Source: Hemibagrus wyckioides (taxonomy: Eukaryota > Chordata > Actinopteri > Siluriformes > Bagridae). From it: 64,000 bases of DNA. The notes under the pieces are model-generated. The model was not told the origin of the DNA and searched no databases. It saw only the letters and a list, made by a program, of their open reading frames with translations. Positions 1 to 11,165 of the stretch are shown here, piece by piece. A program made the translations under genes and the position numbers. Every line of letters begins with the position of its first letter. The first letter of the stretch is position 1. The stretch lies in assembly GCF_019097595.1 (NCBI RefSeq), contig NC_080711.1:15331428-15395427 (forward strand), read 5' to 3'.

Positions 1-1779
1 AATATATTTTGCCCCAATATATACCAAAAATCATTTTTCTCTCTCATTAGCAAAGCAAAGCCAACAAGGCTTTATGGTTCTCCATAAGAAGTGACCAGTT
101 TTGTTCTGAGTCCATGACTTCAAGTGTATCAAATGCAAAAAGAAAAATGTAAGAGCAGCAGGCTCTAATTCATGATCTGCCTATTTTCCTACACTGACAG
201 AGAACAGTCAGGGCTCCAGCATGAATGACGCCCATGTTAGTGCTGGACACTAAGAACAGAGACTGAGACACTAAACACTACCAAATTTGGAAAGACAATG
301 GTGCCCACTCTAAATGAGTTGCCTATCCTGAAATGCCTTGCTTACATTTATGGAACTACTGCACTAGAAAAGAGAGTAGAAAAAGGAATATGTGGCAAGT
401 CAGATTTAAGAAAAAATAATACATATGCTTTGTATAAAAATATTAAGTTTCACATCAAAATCTGATTTCATTGCTTATAGTAAACATACTTAAAACAGTT
501 TTCTAATTGCTAGATTGGATGATGTAGAGTGAGCGTGATCAATTCAAATAGCATTAACGTAAACCAGTTACAATGTGAAATCTCATGAGGATGCTGGTAC
601 TGATGGGAATTATAACTGTAATATTAAATTTAGACAATTAATAGAATAGTGTAGTGCTAATGTGTCTGCTTCAAAACAGTAAATTGTGGGTTTATTTTAT
701 TCAGGTCTTTGAAAATATGTGATCAAATCATTTGGATGTACAAAAACTAATTGTGTTCATATTACTCAATTCAATCATGTGGAACTGATGTATGCTTTTG
801 AGAAAAGTAAATTCAATGAGCTTTTTACAATGGAGTCATTATGTGGAAGCCAGTTGTTTTCCCACATTTAACGACGTTACTAAATAATAGTTGTCATATA
901 TCACCTTTCTACCACCTATATAAACTATAATAATTATGTTTCAATTTATTATATAAACTAATTCTTAACATACAAGAAAATCTCCAAAGATTCATCATTT
1001 CATTAGACATGCTGGCGATTAAGACAAGTGGATTAAGAGAGCTATATTTGGTTTTGTATTTAATTCATGTTAATAGCTTTATTACTTTACAAAGGATCAG
1101 TATGTTTTCTTTTTACTTAAACAGGTAAAATATCCAATAACTAATTTACATGAACAACAGACTATAATAAATTGCAAATATTGCTCCTCAAAAGCTTGTA
1201 AATGAGAGTATAATCTCTAAGATCTAGGGTTACTTTTTTTAATCATGACATGTGTTTCACATGGGTCACAATAAACTGCAGATTGAACTGGACAGACACT
1301 ACCAAAGCACTATACAAGACCAGCCAATTGTTCTGTGGAGGAGCAGCAAAACACCTCAATACATATCAATAAGCTGAACAGAAAGGCCAGCTCCAACACA
1401 TGCCTGACATTAGCCTCATTGGAAACAATTACAGAGAAGAGAATGGTAACAAAACTGGAGAACATCATGAACAATCCTGCTCATCCTCTCCATGGCACTT
1501 TTTCCAGGAACACATTTAGCCCTAGGCTCATACCAACAAGATGTTCAAGGAAGCACTACTGGGGGTCATTTCTACCAGCTGCTATCATGCTTCACATCTG
1601 CCCCCAGGGGGACACACCCCTAGCTTCTCAGAAAGAATAAACCATTGGACAGAATCTATTCCTTTACACACATCCAGTGCACACATGTATCACCACCACT
1701 TGGTTGTCTGCTGCTGCTCTTCCGCACCTCATGGTAGTTTTGCACCTATTCAGTTGTTGCTATTTTGATGTTGCCCTTC

Positions 1780-1975
1780 TGCTCCTTGGATTTTCACACC
1801 CTTACCATAACACTGTATTTTTGTACCTAATGGGTCTTTTTGTGCTATGTTAATTGTTAAAATATGCTGTTTGTTAGACCTCTGTCTAACACTTCATTGC
1901 CCTTTGCTACTATAGAACCCAAATATCCCCCTGAGGACCAATAAAGTACATCCATCCATCCATTTATCTATTTAT
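1780..1975 (+). repeat. possible retroposon 3' tail
   Basis: The segment ends in an AATAAA-containing sequence (ccaataaagtacatcc) followed by a short CATC repeat. That is how many teleost non-LTR retroposon 3' ends look. No coding remnant of a retroposon was recognised upstream, so the assignment rests on the tail alone. Confidence 0.3.
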
Positions 1976-2935
1976 AATAAAGAACCTATGCAAAGAAGAT
2001 AATGTAACTTTGCCACAGTTCCCTTTCAAAATTACTCTTTAAATCTGTTTACACAAATGCCACTTTAGTTGTAAGAAATTAAACTAATAACACTCATGTT
2101 TATATAAAAAAAAATGCAAATTCAGAAAATCATAATAAATAAATTGCTATATTTAACCATTTAGTTAATAAATGCAATTATTACAGTATATAAATGCTAA
2201 TAATCACAGTTACAGTTGAACTGGGATGAATGTAGATTTTGGCTTTGTTCAAGTCAAATTTAATTCTAGAAAATGTAATTTACAGCATCGGTTAAAGCTT
2301 AACACACACTCCAAAGAGTCACTAAAGAATCAACATGCTTGATCATAGGACACAAACACATACACAAACAAACCTACACTCTGTTTGACCTAGAAATGTG
2401 GAGGTGGCTGAAGAAGGTGAACAGAGCAAACATACAAAGTAGCAGTTTCATAACACTCAAGGTCACTGCCTCCAAAGCTTGAAAGCCCTCCACTTCATTT
2501 ACACTGCTCTAGGGATCACTGCATGGACTCAGACCTGCGGATTTTACACCCCTGCTTCACCTGCCTATAATGGGCAGACCCTTAATGAGTTCCAAGTCGA
2601 ACTGAAGTGTAACTGATGGTGATGAATGGCTGAGACACAGCCTCATTACACTTGCTTGGAGACAGAGACTATCACATGAGTCTGTTACACACACAGGAAC
2701 CTCAATAATGATTAAGTGAACTAAACGGTCAAAGGTTGTTCCACTTTGTTTGACCTGATTGAAGCTATTCAGCCTTTCCATTTCCATTTTGTTTGACCTG
2801 TTTTTGGTTACATAGGGGCTTGTAGTCTGTGTGTTTACCAGTACACATATGGTTAACATGGTTTCCATCCATAACACTTAAGTCACTGATGATGAAAAAA
2901 AGCTTTTGTCAGATGACATTCATATTCATACCACA

Positions 2936-3105
2936 GGGGATGTTGTAGCTTAGTGGTTAAGTTGTGATGGTTCTTCTGATCAGAAGGTTGTGAGTCCACC
3001 AAGTCACTGTCATTGCTGGGCTCTTGAGCAAGGCCTTTAACCCTCAATTGCTCAGTTGTATAAAATATAAGTTGCTCTAGATAAGGTTGTCTGCCAAATG
3101 CTTTC
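2936..3105 (+). repeat. tRNA-derived SINE-like repeat
   Basis: The left part has a box A-like stretch (tagcttagtggttaag) and a box B-like stretch near gatcagaaggttgtgagtcc, as in a tRNA-derived head. The right part matches the tail shared by many teleost SINEs: gagcaaggcctttaaccctc, then gctctagataaggttgtctg and gccaaatgc. A second copy is at 35063-35262. It sits in the prkca intron, on the opposite strand to the gene. Confidence 0.6.
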
Positions 3106-4840
3106 AAGTTTAGTGCATTAATATAGACTAAAATAATCAAACCCATACAGTATATGACTATTATCCTCTTCTAACATAGTTTCTAAAGTTTAAAACCACA
3201 AATTCCAGCTGTTGGATGCAGTGCTCTGCCCTTGGTTCACATGTTATAGATATTGTTCAAGCCTAGGCTAGTAATTTTATTGTTGGTGGTGATGGTGTTG
3301 TTTTCAATAAGCTTAACCACAGTGTAATGATTATTTACTGCAGGGGAGTTACTCTATATGGCAGTTAATTTCACTCAATTTTATCAGTTTTTCCAAATGA
3401 TTGCTTCCCAACATCTAGTGCATGGATATTAGTTAATCGACCTCAGCTGTGTGTTTAGTGCAGTGCAGAGGTGAAGATGCATGCTCTGTGGTTAAGCATC
3501 AAGGTGCATCAAAAAACCATGAAGTGCATTATGTTTTAATATAATACACCCTAAATAAAAAACTTTTGTTTGTCTAAGTCAGTTAAAAGTAAGATGCTTG
3601 CTCTCTGGTTGTTTAACCAACTGGTCTATCAGGAGGCTACAAATAAAAAACCTATAGCCTAGACATGATATTTACTGGACTGATATTTCTCTACATAATT
3701 TTGAGAACGTTTGAGTGTTCATTCAAGCAAAAGGCCATTATCAGACTCATCTGAAAGTCTTCAAGAAGTTCGTTTCATTCATCTTCCTCATCTCAGTTCT
3801 CTACTGAGTCCAAGAACATGCACTCACTGCCTGGTCCTCCTGTCATCTCTCCCACACTTTCCTTCTCTCACAGCCTACAACCCATCAGTAGTACCATCTG
3901 TAAGCTCCAGCTCCACCGATACTCACATCTTCTTAGTAGTCAAGCCGATTGTCTGCAAGCTTCTGTTGCAAAATTATGTAAAGCCGGCACAATGGCAGCA
4001 GGTTTTATAGACGCGTCCTATGCGCACATGTTGTCTCAGTCAACATAACAGAACATAACAGAATACATCAGTGGATTAGATCAGATACATCAAACCTATC
4101 TAATGTCACAAATTATATGATTATATCATTCTAGGTTCACATTAACGAGGCATTCATGGGATATGAATTGTTCTGAACTAACTAGATTGACATGAGTACC
4201 AAATTTCACATGTAAATAGTCCTGAGAATGTGAAGATAAGAAGATTTACACATAAATCTGGTTGTATCCATTGTAATAAATGAAGCCTGTTGTTGTCTCA
4301 TGATTAATATTTGCCTAATTAGTTTAGTCATTCATGTGTTGTGTTATTGTAACTAACTTCTGTTAATGAGGAGTTGTAGTCATTAAAAAATGGTTCTTGT
4401 TAGTGGACACAGATGTTTGAACCAGGTTGTAATTTTTTTTTTTTCCTTTTCAGAAGAGCACCATGGTTGTGTGGGTGTGTTGCATTATTGCTGAAGGGAG
4501 AAAGCTGTAGTGTGGTGTTGTGTGGTGTGTGAGAGCTTTGTGTAGTGACTGCAATCCCATTTAATAAAGAGTCTTCCAGTGGGAATCTGACTTCAGGCAC
4601 ATCAGAGGCTTTTAGCCAATTTATCTCTTATCTTGATGGCCAGTTTCTCACTCACTGAAGAGTCGGTGCCCTGTGCTGTGCTTCTAGAGACCTTGTGAAA
4701 ACGGTGCTGGTTTAATGAGAGGTACTGAGAGCAACATTTCTGAGATGGAGGCTAACTGTTTTCTGTTTTGTGTTGGAGATGGCAGGTTAAATACTACAAA
4801 AATAAGTGGACGATAGGCAAAAAAACAGACACGCACACAA

Positions 4841-4867
<27 letters not shown>
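4841..4867. repeat. (CA)n microsatellite
   Basis: About a dozen CA dinucleotides in prkca intron 2. Translations of this run as valine-cysteine repeats on the minus strand are artefacts. Confidence 0.9.
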
Positions 4868-4871
<4 letters not shown>

Positions 4872-5894
4872 AACAAGGCTTCATCTCTTATGGAAAATAA
4901 AGCAGGTGAAAGGAGATAATCTGATTGGGAATTAACAAGCATTGATGCCTTTGCCATCTGTTGCTAGCTCAGTATCTAAGCATATTTCTTCTTCCTGGAT
5001 CTGTCCAGTAGGATTGCCAAAAGACTGAATATCAGTTGTTGATTTTTTTTTTTTTGAGTAATTAGAGACGGCACTATTTCTTTTCTGACACGAATGAAAT
5101 AGTGTGAGCACTTCCATATCGAAGCATACATTCAGCAATAATCCTGTCTACGATATAAGTTAAAACTCCACTTGTCATAAGCTTTAGATACTAAACTCAA
5201 TTTTATACATTTTCAAAAAAAAGAGCCTTAAAGTAATCCACTGTCTTGACTACATTTGAGTTGAAGCAAAGGTTATATCCAAGTCGAGTTGACTCACATT
5301 TTTAAGGCAGGAGGTGAACTAAGCTTCACCGTCTTGAAATGTGTTACAGTTTGACAAAAGACTGTAAACGCATTCATGACCATTGTGAAGCAAATAATAA
5401 AAGCACAAATCAGAGTCACACAAGCTGAAATTTCAAACAAATTAAACTTTCAAAGCCTTCTCTGAACATTCGGTTGAGCAAGAAGGAACATAACTCCATT
5501 CATTCAAAACAGGAATTCATCACTACTGAGGAAGGAGCCACTTTCACATGTTTATCTAACTTCTCGATTTTTTTTCCACTCTAGAAGATTTGCCATTCAT
5601 CTTGCAGCGACACATTTGTACAATTTCACTCAGGCACTTCTGCAAATGCAGCCAGGGCCTGGCAAGCGCAACACTTTCCACATTACAGAGGAGTAAATTT
5701 CCTTAATTTGACATGATGCTTAAACAAATGAAGGTATTATAACCCCTTCATCTGCAACAAGGGCTCTGTATTACTATTATTACAGGAAGGCAATAACAGT
5801 CACGTCTGTTCATTTTATAACCGCTGTCTTTTCCACAGGCTCATCACACACACACACGTTTATAGCACAGTATTGTGGAGATGCTTCTTTAAAA

Positions 5895-5912
5895 ACACAC
5901 ACACACACACAC
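5895..5912. repeat. short (CA)n run beside prkca exon 2
   Basis: In the sense of prkca this is a TG/UG run lying about 22-40 bases into intron 2, just downstream of the 32-base exon 2. UG-rich intronic tracts can bind splicing regulators such as TDP-43 and CELF proteins; a role here is inference. Confidence 0.8.
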
Positions 5913-5934
5913 AAACACACAATGCACACATTAC

Positions 5935-5966
5935 CTTGGCACTGGAATCCCTGCTTGCCAAATCCC
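5935..5966 (-). CDS. prkca: protein kinase C alpha, exon 2 (32 bases)
   Basis: On the minus strand an AG acceptor (caaatcaacag) precedes a 32-base exon that is followed by a GT donor (gtaatg). Read in the phase left by exon 1, it completes the tryptophan codon and encodes GFGKQGFQCQ, part of the first C1 (phorbol ester and diacylglycerol binding) domain. It leaves one base for the next codon. From memory, the second exon of vertebrate classical PKC genes has the same size and peptide. The exon adds one Cys ligand of the C1A zinc finger (QCQ). The following exon lies outside the window. The peptide alone would fit several PKC paralogues; exon 1 and the cep112 neighbour decide for alpha. Confidence 0.92.
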
Positions 5967-8351
5967 CTGTTGATTTGAGAAAAAAAGACACAGACATAAA
6001 TAACTTTAGAACAATTCAAATCAAAACAGTAGTAAAATACACACACAGGAATAATTAGCCTCCCACGGGCATACACATGAATCAATCTATTTGTGCTCAA
6101 ATGCCATTTGGAACGTAATTTTACCCAAGAATACGTTCTAATTGTTGTAACTGAATTTCTTAGACGCAGCTGTCATACCTGACTCAACCAGAGGATCAAT
6201 CCACTCATCACAAAATACTGTCAAAAAGTCAAAATATCATTTTTACTGCATTCGCTGTTTCAAAAATGTATGGGGCCCTAAAAATTGTCTGTAGAGAATT
6301 AAGGGTTTTTTTAATGGTTCTCATCATCTTTCAGTTCTTTGAACCTTCTTTAATGGAAACATTTCACATATAGAAACTTTAACACTTCATTCAGACAAAC
6401 ATCCAAAGATCCCCCAAAAATATAATGTATTGATCAGAATTCTTGATAATTCTTGTATGTTTTTTAAATAAATTAATTAATTACTTAATAAATGAATAAA
6501 TAAATAAACATTAAATTAAATTGTTGTTATTGGAAATTAAAAGATACAGCTCCTTTCTCTGTTGGTTGAAAAGTGTAATAATAATAATAATTATTATTAT
6601 AATACTATTCAACTGAATTAAATGTAAATCAAGGAAATTATGTTTACTCATACAAGTAAAGGTATCAAAAACAGGAAATGGTACTTTTCCTTGTCACTGA
6701 GTCAACAACATCATTTGCACTCTGTATCTTTTACTTGGAAACATAAATACAATACATTTTTAAAAAAATAACTGAAACTGGATCTTAATGGCCATTGATG
6801 TACTTGTCAAGCTTCACTCTGCTAATTAAAGACACAGCACAAACACATTCCAGGATAAAATATACATACTGATCCTACAAAACATGTCTCTTGATGGTTC
6901 CAACCCAGCCACATGGAAAAGTACTAGAGTGTGTGTATTAAACATCATCACTGTCGCTGAAAAACAGTACAAACTGTACGCTCCTTTGACGCTGGGATGG
7001 TACCATCGAGGGGACATGTTTTGTTCCTTTAGCAGACTACGTATCAAAATAAGTGAGAATCATGTGTGTTTAAAGCTCCACTCTAGAAACTGTCCATTTA
7101 TGGATGTTTAAATCTGCATTATACCCATATTTCCGGGTGAAAAATCTACACTGACGGTATAAATATGTACTTTGGATGGTAGCTCTTCAGCAACAAAGTA
7201 CAGCCTGCTTCCTTTATTTCTGAGTATGTACTTATCCAACATCATCATGCTGTTAGAAAAACAGCACTAAACTGTATTTTTTTTCCCTTCTCGCTGTGGT
7301 GATACAACAAGCAGACATGTTCTGTATCTTTTAACTACACAGGATGCATGAAATGTTGCTTTATATCCTTACAAAAATGTATCTTAAATGTCCGATGTAT
7401 CCATGTTTACCGATGAAGACTACAAACAACAAAAGATGTACTTTTGATAGTACCATTTCAGCAATTAATTATCATCACACTGACAGGGAAATAAATGTCC
7501 TTCTAGGAGGGGTTATGTATCTTTTAACTACACAGGGTGCATGCAATGCAGCTTTACATCTTACTTGGGAATACTTTACTGGTGAAAATACACACTAAAT
7601 GTACAAAAGATGTACTTTTCATTATTCAGTAATTCATTCTCACCGCAGTGACAGGGAAATAAACGTCCTTCGTGAAGACATGCCTCCAGCTTATAGCGGG
7701 TTATGTATCTTTTATCTACACAGGGTGCATGCAATGCAGCTTTAAATCTTACTTGGGGACACTTTACTGGTGAAAGCACACACTTTTAAAGATACAGCAA
7801 CTCTTCAGCAACAAGGAAAGAGAAGCGCATTGCTATATTTATTTCTAAGAATCGAAAGAATTAAAGTGCACAGTAGTATTAAACTCTATTTTACCATGTC
7901 GCTGCTGTAAAAACCATCAAGGAGACGTGTTTTGTACGTTTAGTGACTTTAAAGCGACACTGTATCCACGTTTCCAGCTGTAAGATACCCACTAAAGATA
8001 TAAAAGCTGTACACTTTTCAACTGGAAATTGATATGCACTATTGTCGCGCTCTTTGAATATTTGCATTCGAGCATATTTACACTGATATGAAGTACAATC
8101 AGTTTGAAGTAAGCGCGCTGTGTCTCCCAACGGAGCAGAAAGAACTGGCGCGTCTTGGTGCGTAATGGTGACAGCCAGGAGGCAGGTCACGCGCTAAACT
8201 GAAAACGTGAACTAAAAAGTCTATTTATCTCAAAAAAGGAAAGCGTTTCACGGAGAAAGTTTAGACCACACGCTGAGAAACTGGTAAAGTTTTTGCACGG
8301 AGAGCGTTTCTCTGAACAGAGAGCTGCTTTTGCGGGGCAGGTGCCTCTTAC
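5967..8351 (-). other. prkca: prkca intron 1, non-coding
   Basis: The intron lies between the exon 1 donor (GTAAGAG on the minus strand) and the exon 2 acceptor. It is about 2.4 kb long. Its main content is the degenerate tandem array at 6996-7960, plus AT-rich sequence with a short ATT/AAT palindromic stretch near 6578-6600. No other gene was seen. Confidence 0.85.
6996..7960. repeat. degenerate tandem array, unit about 190 bp
   Basis: A motif like 'gacatgttttgtatctttta' recurs near 7014, 7315, 7512, 7700 and 7926. The three central units share 'tgtatcttttaactacacag' or close variants starting near 7326, 7515 and 7703, so the period there is 188-189 bp. The units also share 'caaaagatgtactttt', 'acagggaaataaa' and 'gcatgcaatgcagctt' blocks. 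The outer units are much more diverged. It lies wholly inside prkca intron 1. I cannot name the repeat family. Confidence 0.75.
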
Positions 8352-8518
8352 CAGATGAAGTCGGTGCAGTGGCTGCAGAATGTGGGCTGCTTGAAGAAGC
8401 GCGCGATGAACTTGTGGTTCTTTACTTCGTGCACGTTCTTCTGCCGCAGCGCGCCTTTGCGGGCGAACCGGTTCACGAGCGTAGCGGTAGAGTCGTGCAT
8501 GTGGATAAGATCAGCCAT
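8352..8518 (-). CDS. prkca: protein kinase C alpha, exon 1 (start codon, pseudosubstrate, start of C1A)
   Basis: The exon encodes 55 residues plus two bases of a tryptophan codon, ending at a GTAAGAG donor. It starts at ATG 8518 in a good context (G at -3 and at +4); I see no other ATG upstream before 8760. The product is the diacylglycerol- and calcium-activated Ser/Thr kinase PKC alpha, which moves from cytosol to membrane on activation. Residues 17-29 form the pseudosubstrate [13 protein letters not shown], with Ala in place of the phosphorylated Ser. C1A starts with zinc ligands His35, Cys48 and Cys51 within [15 protein letters not shown]. The first 16 residues are divergent and a little shorter than I recall for mammals, as is usual for this variable tip. 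PKC beta is the main alternative. HKFIARFF is alpha-like, and the neighbouring cep112 gene fits prkca. Which teleost duplicate (aa or ab) it is cannot be told. Confidence 0.93.
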
Positions 8519-8548
8519 AGCGGGACAGAGGAGCGCGCTCTCCCGCCG

Positions 8549-8588
8549 TACTGCTCGATCTCTCTCTCTCTCTCTCTCCCTCTCTCAC

Positions 8589-8630
<42 letters not shown>

Positions 8631-8639
8631 TCTCTCTGA
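8549..8639. repeat. (TC)n/(GA)n tract in prkca leader or core promoter
   Basis: About 90 bases of TCTC with a few CCC and CAC interruptions. It is GA-rich in the prkca sense and ends about 30 bases upstream of the start codon. Apparent RERERE or SLSLSL open frames here are translations of the repeat. There is no ATG in the tract. Confidence 0.9.
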
Positions 8640-8745
8640 CAGTAATCGTATGCACGCGGTAACCGGACCAGAGGACGCTTCTCTCACTGTGTCTGTTTCC
8701 TCGCGTTTCCTCTGAGCGCTTCTTTGCTTCTTTCGCGTCTCTCAG

Positions 8746-8753
8746 TGACGTCA
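8746..8753. promoter_or_regulatory. palindromic CRE (TGACGTCA)
   Basis: A perfect 8-base CREB/ATF consensus palindrome about 230 bases upstream of the prkca start codon, in CpG-rich sequence. The motif is seen directly; its use by CREB or ATF factors is inferred from position. Confidence 0.6.
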
Positions 8754-8888
8754 GTGGAGTTCAGTCGGCGGCGCGGCTACGGGAAGGTCACATAGCGCCT
8801 CCTCGTGGACACAACGCGCAATAAAACACACACCTGGTGTCCAATATGGTCCACTTCCAGCCTATAGGTTTATGCTCGCGGACAAGGT

Positions 8889-9528
8889 CAGTGTTGCCAG
8901 ATTGGTCTCCTGCACTGGGCGGGTTGATAAAATTTGGTCTGTTTTTTTTTTTACTATAAACATGATATTTTATTAATTTTCCATTCAAACGAACTTTACA
9001 GTAAATGTCGACGTTTTAATTATATGGGTCAGTTTAGCCAATAAGGTTGAGGAGAGTCCTGTCCAGTCAGACTTCAGTCTTGATTGGCGGGTTGCTGTAA
9101 TCGCTGTACTCCTTAAGCCAATATCACAAAGTTATTAGAACAGCTCTAAGTGTTTTTATCAACATCATGACAAAGTGGGGGAAATATAGAAAGTCCTACC
9201 GAAAAGAATGGGAGAGTGTCTCGTTTTAATAATTCTATAATATTTCAAAAGTCCCTATAAAAATGTAAGCGTGTTTATGAGCTATTATTCTGCTATAAAA
9301 TTCTGATGTCATGTTTGGTAATTAAATTAAACGTATACAAGTAGCTAAGGTAGTGTGTGTGTGTGTGTGTGTGTGTAAATAGTGCCCTTTGCACTAACCC
9401 ATTTGTTTTGGGTTTTCTGTTTGTTATTGTATTAGTTATCACAGTATGCATTTTGGGCTGGTATTATTTTTTAATGGACGGGTTTTAAGCTGTAGTTTGG
9501 ATGGAAAAAGACCAATCTGGCAACACTG
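8889..9528. mobile_element. non-autonomous hAT-like DNA transposon, 640 bp
   Basis: The two ends are perfect 20-base inverted repeats, cagtgttgccagattggtct at the left and its reverse complement at the right. The flanks are gacaaggt (8881-8888) and gacagggt (9529-9536), an 8-bp target duplication with one mismatch. CAG...CTG ends and an 8-bp duplication are hallmarks of the hAT superfamily. There is no transposase remnant; the interior is AT-rich with a GT run at 9353-9376. It inserted about 370 bp upstream of the prkca start codon, close behind the promoter. I cannot name the family. Confidence 0.8.
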
Positions 9529-9720
9529 GACAGGGTGTGTTTACTGTGTTCACTCAGAGACAACATATATTACCAGAGATGGAGAAAGTACATCAAAACT
9601 GTAAAAGTATTGATTTATTAAAGTAGAGTTATGGAGCCAAACCATGTGAAAGTCCAAAAATATCTACATTTATACATACTCAATATTCAAGAGCAAAATG
9701 TAGAGATGTGTAAGCATATA

Positions 9721-10116
9721 GCCAATTTAACTAGCTAAATTTCAGTACCTAACCAGCCAATCTAACCTAATTGTCAAAGTTTTAAAGGACGTTTTAGCTT
9801 ATTTTAACTTGCTTTGACTTTTTAACATACTAAAATATTACTTTTTTACATCCTGAATGTATGTGTAAGTTCAAATAAATATATCTCACTAAGGAAAAAT
9901 AGAGGGGAAAATACCTAGCTATTTCAACTAGCCAAATTTCAATACATAACTAGCCAATTGAACATAATTGTCAAATGAGGACATTTTATCATGTTTTAAC
10001 TTGCTTTGACTTTTTAACATACTAAAAGATGACTTTTTATGCGTTGTTTAACGTCCTGAATGTATGTGCAATTTCAAATAAAGATAACTTTCTAAGGAAA
10101 AATAAAGGGAAAAATA
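9721..10116. repeat. tandem duplication of about 200 bp
   Basis: Two adjacent units (about 9721-9917 and 9918-10116) share long blocks such as ttaacttgctttgacttttt, aacatactaaaa, cctgaatgtatgtg and ctaaggaaaaata. They differ by several substitutions and small indels, so the duplication is not recent. Origin unknown. Confidence 0.8.
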
Positions 10117-10192
10117 AGCCCGAAGCAAAAAAAAAAATTCATAGAATTTAAAATTCTGAAACCTAGGAGTAGAAGAAGGAAAAAAATGGATG

Positions 10193-10253
10193 TTATTTTA
10201 TTTTATTTTATTTTATTTTATTTTATTTTATTTTATTTTATTTTATTTTATTT
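10193..10253. repeat. (TTTTA)n microsatellite
   Basis: About twelve uninterrupted TTTTA pentamers in the intergenic region. Confidence 0.95.
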
Positions 10254-10617
10254 GTTTTGTTTTTAATTGACCTGAGCACAAATATTCAATTTCATTAATA
10301 CTGGGATGAGGTATTTGTACTTTTCCTTCATTAGCACTCTAAACAACAGCTAAAAAACACTGACATTTAGAGAAAAAGCCTCCCACAAGTCACAATGCAG
10401 CTTCATTGAGCTACTTTTTATATTATGATTAGTGAACACTGCTCTTTCAGCTCTTCACATAACAAAGACTGTCCAGGAACATAAAACTCAACACAGCCTG
10501 TATTCACCTCTTTTTCTTAAATCATTATATAAGTCAACATTATTTAAACCATATAGCAGTGTGGTGAATAATAGCAAAGCTTAGAAATATTTCAATGCAG
10601 AAGTTATATACAGACAT

Positions 10618-11165
10618 ACACCAATCAAGCATAACATTATGTCCACCAGCCCAATATTGTGTTGGTCCCCCTTTTGCTGCTAAAACAGCCCTGACCCATC
10701 ATGCACTGTGTATTCTAACACCTTTCTATCAGAACCAGCATTAACTTCTTCAGCAATTTGAGCAACAGAAGCTCATCTGTTGGATCGGATCACACAGTCC
10801 GGCCTTTACTCTCCGCGTGCATCAATGAGCCTTGGCCGCCCATGACCCTATCACCGGTTCACCACTGATCCTTCCTTGGACCACTTTTGATAGATACTGA
10901 CCACTGCAGACCGGGAACACATATCCAGCTGCAGTTTTAGAGATGCTCTGATCCAGTCATCTAGCCATCACAATTTGGCTCTTGTGAAACTCGCTCAAAT
11001 ACTTACACTTGCCCATTTTTCCTGTTTCTAACACATCAACTTTAAGGACAAAATGTTCACTTGCTGCCTAATATATCCCACCCACTAACAGGTGCCATGA
11101 TGAGGAGATAATCAGTGTTATTCACTTCACCTGTCAGTGCTCATAATGTTATACCTGATCTGTGT
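10618..11165 (-). mobile_element. Tc1-like family 3, non-autonomous copy A
   Basis: The element is flanked by TA dinucleotides and has inverted ends (acaccaatcaagcataac at the left, a shortened counterpart at the right). On the minus strand it holds a broken remnant of the N-terminal DNA-binding part of a Tc1-like transposase: the stretch beginning MGKCK, then a helix-turn-helix region. The DDE catalytic part is absent. Related copies are at 26295-26833, 44984-45508 and 47741-48168. Confidence 0.75.

Larger units (their letters stand above)
1..5934 (-). other. prkca: prkca intron 2 (partial), non-coding
   Basis: This stretch lies downstream of prkca exon 2 on the minus strand. The next expected exon (the rest of the C1A zinc finger) was not found, so the intron probably continues past the left edge. 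The stretch is AT-rich. It holds a SINE-like repeat at 2936-3105, a possible retroposon tail at 1780-1975, and CA repeats at 4841-4867 and 5895-5912. The remaining open frames are short, carry no recognisable domain, and often translate simple repeats. I see no other gene. Confidence 0.75.
8519..8820 (-). promoter_or_regulatory. prkca: prkca promoter and 5' leader, CpG-rich
   Basis: Sequence around and upstream of the prkca start codon is clearly richer in GC and CpG than the rest of the window (gcgcgctctcccgccg, gcggcgcggctacggg). It holds a long GA tract (sense strand) and one perfect CRE. No TATA box is evident. The transcription start is not defined by sequence but probably lies between the CRE and the GA tract or inside the latter. 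Confidence 0.6.

Noticed and set aside
1335..1768. Overlapping 101- and 75-codon frames
   Set aside because: No domain, no splice context, and followed by a retroposon-like tail; possibly a repeat remnant.
1..5934. Search for prkca exon 3
   Set aside because: No minus-strand segment with the expected Cys/His-rich C1A ending and splice sites was found; it probably lies left of the window.
8473..8655. A 60-codon minus-strand frame through the GA tract, overlapping the prkca start: possible upstream ORF or N-terminal extension toggled by repeat length
   Set aside because: Its first codon is GTG, not ATG, and I found no ATG between 8519 and 8760 on the minus strand. The protein is a translation of the microsatellite. 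Non-AUG initiation cannot be ruled out, but nothing supports it.
8330..8662. Plus-strand frames of 94 and 110 codons over prkca exon 1
   Set aside because: They lie antisense to a clearly conserved exon and end in Ser-Leu repeats from the TC tract.
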